A stretch of DNA of 6,751 nucleotides, from NCBI GenBank assembly GCA_004298625.1, contig SCSY01000228.1, positions 1 through 6,751 on the forward strand, in the 5' to 3' direction. The notes below the pieces were generated by a model. The model ran no database searches. It saw only the letters and a program-made list of their open reading frames with translations, and was not told where the DNA came from. The stretch comes from Nitrospirota bacterium (GTDB lineage: Bacteria; Nitrospirota; Thermodesulfovibrionia; Thermodesulfovibrionales; UBA1546). Made by a program: the position numbers and the translations under genes. Positions 1 to 6,563 of the stretch are shown here, in pieces (the first letter of the stretch is position 1; every line of letters starts with the position of its first letter).

Positions 1-1944
1 ATGGAGGAAAAAAGACATTTTCCGCCGTCAAAGGAATTCAGCAAGAGATCTCATATCAAAAGCCTGGAAGAATACGAGAAGATATACAAAAGATCAATTG
101 AAGACCCTGAGGGTTTCTGGGCAGAGATGGCGGAACAGAACCTTATATGGTTCAGGAAATGGGACAAGGTTCTTGAATATAATTTTGAAAAACCGGAAAT
201 CAAATGGTTTCAGGGAGGAAAGCTCAATGTCTCATATAACTGCCTTGACAGATTTGTAGATACCCCTACAAGGAATAAGGCTGCAATAATATGGGAAGCG
301 GATGACGGCAGCTACACGACATACACTTATCAGCAGCTTTATTATGAGGTGAACAGGTTTGCCAACGTCCTGAAAAAACATGGAATAAAAAAGGGCGACA
401 GAATAACAATTTATCTGCCCATGATACCCGAACTTGCCGTTTCGATGCTCGCCTGCGCAAGGATAGGAGCAATCCACAGCATTGTATTCGGCGGGTTCAG
501 CGCCCAGGCGTTGAGGGACCGGATTCAGGACTGCAAGTCTAAGCTTGTGATCACAGCCGACAAAGGCGTGAGGGGCGGAAGGATGGTGGCGCTTAAGGCA
601 AATGCAGATGAGGCGCTTCATGAATGCCCGACAGTTGAAAAAATGATAGTTGTAAAAAGAGTTGACGGCATAGACATGGAACCCAGTAGGGATTTATGGT
701 GGCATGAAGAAATGGCCGCTTCTGATATTACAAACTACTGCGAGCCTGAACAGATGGACGCCGAAGACCCGCTCTTTATACTCTATACCTCCGGCTCTAC
801 AGGAAAGCCCAAGGGAGTTCTGCATACAACGGGCGGCTATCTGCTTTTCACCAATCTCACATTCAGATGGATATTCGATTACCGTCCTGAAGACATACAT
901 TTCTGCACGGCGGATATCGGATGGGTTACAGGCCACAGTTATATCGTATACGGGCCTCTCTCAGCCGGAGCAACAAGCCTTATGTTTGAGGGAATACCAA
1001 CATATCCAAGTCCAGGAAGGTTTTGGGATATAGTTGAAAAACACAGGATAAATATATTCTATACAGCGCCCACAGCCATAAGGGCCTTAATGAGAGAGGG
1101 AGAAAGCTGGGTTGCAAAGCATGACCTGTCTTCTCTCAGGGTTCTCGGCACTGTCGGCGAGCCTATAAATCCCGAGGCATGGATGTGGTATTACAAGAAT
1201 ATAGGAAAAAGCAACCTCCCCATAGTTGACACCTGGTGGCAGACAGAGACAGGAGGGATACTGATAACTCCTCTGCCGGGCGCAATGACGTTAAAGCCGG
1301 GCTCGGCAAACAGGCCTTTCCCGGGCGTAGTTCCAAAAGTCCTGAAAGAAGACGGCACACCTGCCGGGGTCAATGAAGGAGGCTATCTTGTTATAGAAAA
1401 ACCCTGGCCCGGAATGTTCAGAGGCACTTATGGCGACCCTGAAAACAAGCGTATAAAAGAGGTCTATTTTTCGAGATTTCCCGGCAAATACTTAACCGGC
1501 GACGGCGCAAGGGTAGACGAAGACGGGGATTACTGGCTTATGGGAAGGATTGACGATGTCATTAATATTTCAGGCCACAGGCTTGGAACCGCAGAAGTGG
1601 AATCGGCGCTCGTAAGCCATGAGGCTGTTGCAGAGGCAGCTGTTGTCGGATTTCCGCATGAGATAAAAGGAGAGGGCATATACTGTTATGTGACGGTAAA
1701 GGAAGGCGTACAGCCATCGGATGATCTCAAAAAAATTCTTACAGGTCATGTCAGGAGCGTTATAGGTCCTATTGCAACTCCCGACAAGCTCCAGTTTGCT
1801 CCAGGACTTCCGAAGACAAGAAGCGGAAAGATAATGAGAAGAATACTCAGAAAGATTGCGCACGGCCAGACAGAAGACCTTGGAGACACGTCAACCCTTG
1901 CAGATCCGTCTGTCGTTGATAGTCTGGTGAAGGGAAAGCTGTAA
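1..1944 (+). CDS. acs: acetyl-CoA synthetase (AMP-forming acetate--CoA ligase)
   Basis: Cytoplasmic enzyme that activates acetate with ATP to acetyl-AMP and then makes acetyl-CoA. The 647 residues match the family's usual length of about 650. Visible in order: an N-terminal ACAS_N-type region (about 20-80); the phosphate-binding loop [11 protein letters not shown] at 262-272; DIGWVTGH near 305-312; GEPINPEAW at 386-394; [10 protein letters not shown] at 410-419; the hinge region GRIDD at 515-519 followed by SGHRLGTAE; and [11 protein letters not shown] at 604-614 with the catalytic, normally acetylation-regulated Lys610. Val309, Thr310, Val385 and Trp413 line up with the acetate-pocket residues known from Salmonella Acs (numbering one lower), which supports acetate over longer acids. 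The ATG is the first base of the window, so promoter and RBS cannot be judged and an upstream start cannot be excluded, although the N-terminal length is normal. No terminator is evident after the TAA. Confidence 0.97.
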   Translation: MEEKRHFPPSKEFSKRSHIKSLEEYEKIYKRSIEDPEGFWAEMAEQNLIWFRKWDKVLEYNFEKPEIKWFQGGKLNVSYNCLDRFVDTPTRNKAAIIWEADDGSYTTYTYQQLYYEVNRFANVLKKHGIKKGDRITIYLPMIPELAVSMLACARIGAIHSIVFGGFSAQALRDRIQDCKSKLVITADKGVRGGRMVALKANADEALHECPTVEKMIVVKRVDGIDMEPSRDLWWHEEMAASDITNYCEPEQMDAEDPLFILYTSGSTGKPKGVLHTTGGYLLFTNLTFRWIFDYRPEDIHFCTADIGWVTGHSYIVYGPLSAGATSLMFEGIPTYPSPGRFWDIVEKHRINIFYTAPTAIRALMREGESWVAKHDLSSLRVLGTVGEPINPEAWMWYYKNIGKSNLPIVDTWWQTETGGILITPLPGAMTLKPGSANRPFPGVVPKVLKEDGTPAGVNEGGYLVIEKPWPGMFRGTYGDPENKRIKEVYFSRFPGKYLTGDGARVDEDGDYWLMGRIDDVINISGHRLGTAEVESALVSHEAVAEAAVVGFPHEIKGEGIYCYVTVKEGVQPSDDLKKILTGHVRSVIGPIATPDKLQFAPGLPKTRSGKIMRRILRKIAHGQTEDLGDTSTLADPSVVDSLVKGKL

Positions 1945-1973
1945 ACTATTTTATCAGGCAGGGCAATTGGTGT

Positions 1974-2001
1974 TTGACTACAACAAGCTTTAAAGTTTAA
2001 A
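1974..2001 (+). promoter_or_regulatory. possible sigma70 promoter before the aminotransferase gene
   Basis: In the 91-base gap between acs and the aminotransferase gene, TTGACT (1974-1979, 5 of 6 to the -35 consensus) is followed after 16 bases by TTTAAA (1996-2001, 4 of 6 to the -10 consensus). The AT-rich stretch carries two overlapping short palindromes, CTTTAAAG (1988-1995) and AGTTTAAACT (1994-2003). This is compatible with separate transcription of the aminotransferase gene, but AT-rich sequence makes such matches cheap. Read-through from acs is equally possible. Confidence 0.3.
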
Positions 2002-2023
2002 CTATTTATTCCACTTAAATTTT

Positions 2024-2030
2024 AGGAGGT
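2024..2030 (+). promoter_or_regulatory. strong Shine-Dalgarno for the aminotransferase gene
   Basis: AGGAGGT ends 5 bases before the ATG at 2036. It is a near-perfect anti-16S match, fixes the start codon, and predicts efficient translation. Confidence 0.85.
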
Positions 2031-2035
2031 TTTCC

Positions 2036-3175
2036 ATGTTAAAAAGATATTTATTAGCGCCAGGCCCGACGCCTGTTCCGCCGGAGGCGCTCTTGGCAAT
2101 GGCAATGCCGATAATTCATCACAGGTCTCCGGATTTTCTCCCTGTGCTTGATTCAGCCAAAAAAGGACTTCAATGGTTATGCCAGACAAAAAACGACGTC
2201 CTCATCATCTGCTCTACAGGCACAGGAGGGATGGTCGGCTCAGTTAATAATTTCTTCAGCCCCGGAGATAAAGCCCTCGTAATAAATGCAGGGAACTTCG
2301 GAGAGAGATGGACAAAGATATGCAAGGCATATAACCTTTCGGTTGAAGAGCTTAAATATGACTGGGGATATGCAGTAAAACCAGAGGATGTTGAGAAGGC
2401 GCTCAAAAAAGATCCTTCGATAAAGGGAGTCTTTGTTCAGGCATCAGAGACCTCAACAGGCGTTTATCATGACATTAAGGCATTGGCCTCTATAGTTAAG
2501 AAGCATGAGAACACCATCTTTGTTGTTGATGCCATCTCGGCTTTAGTTGCGCATGACCTTAAGATGGACGAGTGGGGAATTGATGTCTTGATAGGAGGCT
2601 CTCAGAAAGGGCTTATGCTTCCTCCGGGACTCGCATTCATAGGCGTGAGCGAGAAGGCATGGAAGTTTGCGGAGACTTCTAAGTCCCCCAAGTTCTATTT
2701 TAATTTCACTGCCGAGAGAAAGAAACTCAAAGACAACCAGACCAACTTTACATCTCCGGTTACCCTTATTATCGGACTGAATGAGTGCATCAAGATGCTC
2801 CAGGCAGAGGGGCTTGAGAATGCATTCAGGAGACATGAAAAATTAGCGCACGCAACAAGGGAGGCTGTAAAGGCGCTCGGGCTTGAGATGTTCACAAAGG
2901 AATCTCCCTCAAACTCCGTTACCGCGATAGCTGCTCCAAAGGGCCTTGACGGTCAGGAGATTTACAAGAACCTCAGGGTTAAATACGGCATTACGGCAGC
3001 AGGCGGGCAGGGGCATGCAAAGGGGAAGATATTCCGTATAGCGCATCTCGGATATGCCGATACATTCGATACCATAACCGCGATCGCAGGCGTTGAGATG
3101 ACATTAAAGGGAATGGGTTATCCCGTCAAGCTTGGAACAGGCGTTGCGGTTGCAGAAGAATTGCTGATGAAGTAA
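2036..3175 (+). CDS. class V PLP-dependent alanine/serine-glyoxylate (serine-pyruvate) aminotransferase
   Basis: Cytoplasmic fold-type I aminotransferase of class V, 379 residues, full length for the family. It moves an amino group between alanine, serine or a related donor and glyoxylate or pyruvate; the exact pair cannot be read from sequence. Visible: the N-terminal APGPTPVPPEA motif (about 8-18) with HHRSPDF; STGTGG at 60-65 for cofactor phosphate binding; NFGERW at 87-92; Asp165 in VVDAIS, expected to contact the PLP ring nitrogen; Lys191 in GGSQKGLMLPPG, the Schiff-base lysine; and Arg334 in FRIAHLG, the expected substrate-carboxylate arginine. All key residues are present. Start chosen by the AGGAGGT five bases upstream. 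It lies 91 bases after acs and 78 bases before the kinase gene on the same strand, so an acs-aminotransferase unit for C2 metabolism is possible but unproven. Older databases sometimes label this family a 'soluble hydrogenase 42 kDa subunit', which should not be followed. Confidence 0.92.
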   Translation: MLKRYLLAPGPTPVPPEALLAMAMPIIHHRSPDFLPVLDSAKKGLQWLCQTKNDVLIICSTGTGGMVGSVNNFFSPGDKALVINAGNFGERWTKICKAYNLSVEELKYDWGYAVKPEDVEKALKKDPSIKGVFVQASETSTGVYHDIKALASIVKKHENTIFVVDAISALVAHDLKMDEWGIDVLIGGSQKGLMLPPGLAFIGVSEKAWKFAETSKSPKFYFNFTAERKKLKDNQTNFTSPVTLIIGLNECIKMLQAEGLENAFRRHEKLAHATREAVKALGLEMFTKESPSNSVTAIAAPKGLDGQEIYKNLRVKYGITAAGGQGHAKGKIFRIAHLGYADTFDTITAIAGVEMTLKGMGYPVKLGTGVAVAEELLMK

Positions 3176-3253
3176 TACGGATGGAAAGATCATCTGATAT
3201 TTAAAGCTCTCCGGTATTTTATTTTTCAGGCATCAGTGATAATATAGGCTCGT

Positions 3254-4813
3254 ATGTCGCTGAAGAAAAAAATAATTCTCAGCTTTCTTATAAGCTCGAT
3301 AATCATAGCAATCCTTGCTATGTCCTCGTATATCAATTTTGTAGAGGTCAGGAAAGAGATAAGATATCTTGAACTGTCCGACACCATAAGAAGCAAATCC
3401 CTGCAACTCAGGAGACATGAAAAAAACTTTTTCCTCTACGGAGACATCACGGAGCTTGAAAATGTATATGATTATATAAAGCAGCTTAAGGTTGTCATTG
3501 GGCAGAACAGGCCTCTTTATAATTCAGGGAAACTTCTCAGCCTTGAAAATAAGATAGATGAATACGCGCAAGGCTTTAACAGGATAGAACTTATTTTTTG
3601 GGACTTTCACCGGGAATTCGATAAAGTTAAGCCGTCATATAAGCAATACTCAGTTTTTTCCAAACTTATCGAATCAACAATCCTCGAGCGTCCTCTGGTT
3701 AACGCAGAGGTATTGGAGAAGTCATTTTCTTTAAAACCCGGCAGTCCGGCGGTTGAAAGCCTTAAAAAATTAAATACAGAGATTATTGCTCTCAGGAAAG
3801 ACGGAGAAGAGATTTTGATTCTCTCTAAAGACCTGGATAAATCAGCAAGGGAGAAGGTGGAAAAGGTCATTGGTTTGTCTCAGACGGCAGTATTGGTTTT
3901 GATCCCTCTGTTCCTCTTTGTAGGCCTGAGCGCTCTTTTTTTTATCGGCCACAGCATCGTAAGGCGCCTGAAATTATTAACGGACGCTATCGAAAAAACA
4001 GGCAAGGGCGATTTTTCATCCCTGACAATTCCGGCGGAAGAAGATGAGGTAGGCGTATTAATCAATGCCTTCAATAAAATGGAAACAGACCTTATCAAGA
4101 GAGATGAGGAACTCAGCAGAAAAAATGAGGAGCTGCTTCAGGGCAAAAAACTTGCCTCCATAGGAACCCTTGCATCCGGAGTCGCTCACGAGCTTAACAA
4201 TCCCCTTAATAATATATATCTCGCGGCGCAGGTTTTATCAAAGGAAATCGGAGAGGAAACATGTCCTGCAATAGTCAAGGAGACGGTTAAAGACATCTTT
4301 TCTCAAACCCTGAGGGTAAAAAGGATAGTCGGCGACCTCCTTGAATTTGCCAGAGAAAAACCGCCTGAACTTGACAAGATAAATATTGTGAGTGTAATAA
4401 ACAACGTGCTCCGGCATATGACTGCTTTTGAGGAAATAGGCAATGTCAGGCATAGCATAGAATCTCCTGAAAATGTTGAAGTCCTTGCGGACCGGCATAT
4501 GCTTGAGCAGGTATTTGTAAACCTTTTTATTAATGCTGTGGATGCAATGGAAGGCAACGGCGCGCTGGATATAGCGATAAAAACCGAAGACGCCTCTGTG
4601 CAGATTAAGGTTTCCGACACAGGCAAGGGCATCTTATCTAAAGATATGCCGAGCATTTTCGACCCGTTCTTTACGACAAAGGAAAAGGGCACCGGCTTGG
4701 GACTTGCAATCGTTTACAGTATAATAAAAAAGCATAACGGGAAGATAGAAGTGAAAAGCGAACCGTATAAGGGAACTGTCTTTACAATAACCTTGCCGGC
4801 AGTAAGGCGGTGA
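3254..4813 (+). CDS. membrane sensor histidine kinase (HAMP-HisKA-HATPase_c), NtrB/ZraS-like partner of the downstream regulator
   Basis: Inner-membrane histidine kinase of 519 residues. TM1 lies at about 7-29 after a basic MSLKKK start and TM2 at about 213-235, enclosing a roughly 180-residue extracytoplasmic segment that looks all-helical and carries LRRHEKNFFLYGD early on, reminiscent of helical-bundle (4HB/HBM-like) sensors. A HAMP domain follows (about 236-288), then a short coiled-coil linker, HisKA with phosphoacceptor His312 in AHELNNPL, and a complete HATPase_c domain: N box around Asn427 (FINAVDAM), G1 DTGKGI at 455-460, FDPFFTTK at 469-476, G2 GTGLGLA at 479-485. No receiver domain is fused. 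An in-frame TAG three codons upstream makes ATG 3254 the first usable start, but its Shine-Dalgarno is weak (AGG at 3246-3248). The response-regulator gene begins 83 bases after the stop, so the pair is almost certainly cognate. The ligand is unknown. Confidence 0.94.
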   Translation: MSLKKKIILSFLISSIIIAILAMSSYINFVEVRKEIRYLELSDTIRSKSLQLRRHEKNFFLYGDITELENVYDYIKQLKVVIGQNRPLYNSGKLLSLENKIDEYAQGFNRIELIFWDFHREFDKVKPSYKQYSVFSKLIESTILERPLVNAEVLEKSFSLKPGSPAVESLKKLNTEIIALRKDGEEILILSKDLDKSAREKVEKVIGLSQTAVLVLIPLFLFVGLSALFFIGHSIVRRLKLLTDAIEKTGKGDFSSLTIPAEEDEVGVLINAFNKMETDLIKRDEELSRKNEELLQGKKLASIGTLASGVAHELNNPLNNIYLAAQVLSKEIGEETCPAIVKETVKDIFSQTLRVKRIVGDLLEFAREKPPELDKINIVSVINNVLRHMTAFEEIGNVRHSIESPENVEVLADRHMLEQVFVNLFINAVDAMEGNGALDIAIKTEDASVQIKVSDTGKGILSKDMPSIFDPFFTTKEKGTGLGLAIVYSIIKKHNGKIEVKSEPYKGTVFTITLPAVRR

Positions 4814-4815
4814 TT

Positions 4816-4880
4816 AGTGACAGTGACAGTGTCGATTGCAGGGCTTCCTGATACTGACACTGAAAACTGATACTGACACT
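4816..4880. repeat. short direct/inverted repeat cluster between kinase and regulator genes
   Basis: The 83-base gap is mostly repeat. CTGATACTGACACT occurs exactly twice (4848-4861 and 4867-4880, period 19). Upstream, AGTGAC-AGTGAC-AGTGTC (4816-4833) is a three-unit hexamer array, and 4816-4829 is an inverted copy of the 14-mer with 11 of 14 matches. A second pairing, 4827-4842 with 4847-4862, gives a hairpin with outer stem CAGTGTC/GACACTG, inner stem CAGG/CCTG and loop GCTT. No U-run follows, so this is not a standard intrinsic terminator. It may be a dispersed intergenic repeat, an RNA structure tuning expression of the regulator relative to the kinase, or a protein-binding array. The function is not known. 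Confidence 0.75.
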
Positions 4881-4896
4881 CAACAATGGGGGAATA

Positions 4897-6225
4897 ATGG
4901 CTTTTAAGATATTGATTGCTGAAGACGAAGAGATAACATTAAAACATCTCAGCTATGCCCTGGAAAAAGAAGGCAATGCGGTAACCGGCGTAAAAAACGG
5001 GATAGATGCGTTAAAAATAATAGAAAAAGAAGAGTTTGATATCCTGATATCCGATATAAAGATGCCGGGAATAGACGGCCTGACGCTGCTTGCCGAGGTG
5101 AAAGATAAGCATCCGAACATAGAGGTAATCATAATAACGGGATTCGGGAGCATTGAATCAGCGGTTGAGGCCATGAAAAGGGGCGCGACCGATTATATAA
5201 CCAAGCCGTTCAATCTGGATGAACTCAATCTCAAGATAAATAAGGTTCAGGAAAAAAAAAGATTAGAGAATGAGAATATAGCCCTTAAAGTTTCTCTCGG
5301 CCTTGATAAAGACGCGCCCTTCATAGCAAAGAGCAAGGTCATGAAAAGGCTGACCGATGTCATCAAAAGCATAACCAATTCCGACTGTAATGTGCTGCTC
5401 ACAGGTGAAAGCGGCGTCGGGAAGGGCCTTGTCGCAAAGATTATCCATTATACCGGCGCAAGAAAAGACAGGTCTTTCCTTGCGCTGAATTGCGCAATCT
5501 TCACAGAGGAGCTTCTGGCAAGCGAATTATTCGGCCATGAAAGGGGAGCATTTACAGGAGCTGTTTCTTCCAAGCAGGGCCTTCTCGAGGTTGCCGATAA
5601 AGGCACGTTATTTCTTGATGAGATAGCAGAGATGCCCCCTAATCTCCAGGCAAAATTATTAAAAGTCATAGAGGACAAGGAATTCCTGAGAGTCGGCGGC
5701 ACAAGGTCCATCAGGGTTGACGTGAGGATAATAGCCGCAACAAACCAGAACATAAAAGCCCTTTTATCCGAAGGAAAATTCAGGGAAGACTTATATTACA
5801 GGCTTAATGTTATGGATATTTACATCCCGCCTCTAAGGGAAAGGAAAGAGGACATTGCTCCTCTGGGCAAACATTTTCTCGAAAGACATTCCAAAAAGGC
5901 AAACAAGAAGATCGAAGGGTTCAGCAGGGAAGCGATGGACATGCTTATGTCATACGGCTTTCCCGGCAATGTAAGGGAACTGGAAAATATTATTGAAAGG
6001 GCGGTTATCCTGGAGAAGACGTCCCGCATCAGGCCGGAGACACTTCCGCAGAGCATAAAACTTTTTCAGATAGAAACCATAGACCCGAACAGAATAAAAC
6101 CGATTGACGACCTGAACAGGGAATATGCGGAAAAGGTTCTTGAATTCGCAGAGGGAAATAAATCAAAGGCAGCAGAGCTTCTGGGTATTTCAAGGACGAG
6201 CCTGTGGAGGATATTGAAGAAGTAG
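4897..6225 (+). CDS. NtrC-family sigma54-dependent response regulator
   Basis: Cytoplasmic transcription activator of 442 residues with the full three-domain layout. Receiver (about 3-118): acidic pocket Glu9/Asp10, phosphoacceptor Asp53, Thr81 and Lys103. Sigma54-interaction AAA+ domain (about 145-370): Walker A GESGVGKG at 170-177, GAFTGA at 217-222 (the loop that contacts sigma54), Walker B LFLDE ending at Asp241/Glu242, FREDLYYRLNV at 295-305 with the arginine-finger region, and FPGNVREL at 355-362 as sensor II. The C-terminal Fis-type HTH is at about 419-442 (NKSKAAELLGISRTSLWRILKK region). The residue after the Walker A Lys is Gly (GKG) where GKE is usual. ATG 4897 follows GGGGGA (4888-4893) by only 3 bases, a tight Shine-Dalgarno; another ATG at 4886 is out of frame. 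It should be phosphorylated by the kinase encoded just upstream. Target promoters are not identifiable here. Confidence 0.96.
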   Translation: MAFKILIAEDEEITLKHLSYALEKEGNAVTGVKNGIDALKIIEKEEFDILISDIKMPGIDGLTLLAEVKDKHPNIEVIIITGFGSIESAVEAMKRGATDYITKPFNLDELNLKINKVQEKKRLENENIALKVSLGLDKDAPFIAKSKVMKRLTDVIKSITNSDCNVLLTGESGVGKGLVAKIIHYTGARKDRSFLALNCAIFTEELLASELFGHERGAFTGAVSSKQGLLEVADKGTLFLDEIAEMPPNLQAKLLKVIEDKEFLRVGGTRSIRVDVRIIAATNQNIKALLSEGKFREDLYYRLNVMDIYIPPLRERKEDIAPLGKHFLERHSKKANKKIEGFSREAMDMLMSYGFPGNVRELENIIERAVILEKTSRIRPETLPQSIKLFQIETIDPNRIKPIDDLNREYAEKVLEFAEGNKSKAAELLGISRTSLWRILKK

Positions 6226-6233
6226 GATTACAT

Positions 6234-6260
6234 ATTGTGGCCACAATTGTTGACACAATT
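6234..6260. promoter_or_regulatory. overlapping palindromes, likely operator of the toxin-antitoxin module
   Basis: ATTGTGGCCACAAT (6234-6247) is a perfect 14-base palindrome. It overlaps a second inverted repeat, AATTGT-TGAC-ACAATT (6245-6260). Together they give four alternating ATTGT/ACAAT half-sites, and the second repeat contains the -35 hexamer TTGACA. The placement fits autorepression by the downstream Phd-like antitoxin or the toxin-antitoxin complex, as is known for this family. That role is inferred. Confidence 0.7.
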
Positions 6261-6279
6261 TAACCTCGGTTGCTATAAT
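6250..6279 (+). promoter_or_regulatory. consensus sigma70 promoter of the toxin-antitoxin module
   Basis: TTGACA (6250-6255) and TATAAT (6274-6279) both match consensus 6 of 6, with an 18-base spacer. Transcription would start near 6286, leaving a leader of only about 11 bases before the ATG at 6297. The gap between the regulator stop (6225) and this module contains no other gene. Confidence 0.8.
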
Positions 6280-6285
6280 GATTGC

Positions 6286-6291
6286 AGGAGG
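6286..6291 (+). promoter_or_regulatory. Shine-Dalgarno that decides the antitoxin start
   Basis: AGGAGG sits 5 bases before ATG 6297. The in-frame TTG at 6282 lies upstream of both this site and the predicted transcription start, so ATG 6297 is the better start. Confidence 0.85.
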
Positions 6292-6296
6292 ACAGA

Positions 6297-6563
6297 ATGA
6301 AAGTAGCAACGGTAAGGGAATTCAGGGATAAGGCAACGCGTTACTTTAAAGACGAAGAACCTATTCTTGTTACAAGACACGGAAAGGTTACGGGTCTTTA
6401 CCTGCCGATAGAACATCCTGAAAGCTTTCCTCTGGAACTCAGAAAAGAACTGCTTATCCGCCTCGGAGAATCCATAAGCCGCTCTTTGGCGAAAAAGGGG
6501 ATAAGCGAGGAAAAACTTCTTGCAGGCTTTGACTCATTTAAGAAAACTCGCCGCAGACGCTAA
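6297..6563 (+). CDS. Phd/YefM-family-like antitoxin
   Basis: Small protein of 88 residues from ATG 6297; an in-frame TTG at 6282 would add five residues but has no RBS and lies before the predicted transcript start. The N-terminal part (MKVATVREF, then a helix to about residue 17, then PILVTRHGKVTGLYLPI to residue 38) has the Phd/YefM pattern, in which this domain dimerises and binds operator DNA. The rest is a charged helical tail with GISEEKLLAGFDSF at about 68-81, likely the toxin-binding segment, ending in a very basic KKTRRRR. The gene has its own consensus promoter with overlapping palindromes and is followed, with overlap, by a PIN-domain reading frame. Together this supports the antitoxin of a type II toxin-antitoxin pair. 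Family membership is inferred from pattern, not from an alignment. Confidence 0.85.
   Translation: MKVATVREFRDKATRYFKDEEPILVTRHGKVTGLYLPIEHPESFPLELRKELLIRLGESISRSLAKKGISEEKLLAGFDSFKKTRRRR

Noticed and set aside
3236..3238. GTG as an upstream kinase start
   Set aside because: It is in frame but is followed after two codons by TAG at 3245.
3176..3253. Terminator or promoter in the gap before the kinase gene
   Set aside because: Only a four-pair stem (GATG/CATC, near 3180-3194) and a GATAAT at 3238 without a matching -35 were seen. Neither is strong enough to call.
4816..4880. CRISPR array or mobile-element end
   Set aside because: The units are 6-14 bases with a 19-base period and no unique spacers, and there is no transposase or target-site duplication nearby.
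4886..4888. ATG 4886 as the regulator start
   Set aside because: It is out of frame with the receiver domain; ATG 4897 gives the standard MAFKILIAEDE start.
6234..6250. Intrinsic terminator after the response-regulator gene
   Set aside because: ATTGTGGCCACAAT can form only a five-pair stem around GGCC and no T-run follows. Its overlap with the -35 region fits an operator better.
232..6256. Many minus-strand and alternate-frame open frames of 60-130 codons, such as 232-621, 4303-4692 and 5448-5753 on the minus strand and 704-1033 on the plus strand
   Set aside because: All lie mostly or wholly within well-supported genes. Their translations show no recognisable domains, and are rich in Ser/Leu/Cys as expected from antisense or shifted reading of coding sequence.
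6282..6296. TTG 6282 as the antitoxin start
   Set aside because: It has no Shine-Dalgarno, lies upstream of the predicted transcription start near 6286, and would place AGGAGG inside the coding sequence. ATG 6297 is spaced correctly from AGGAGG.
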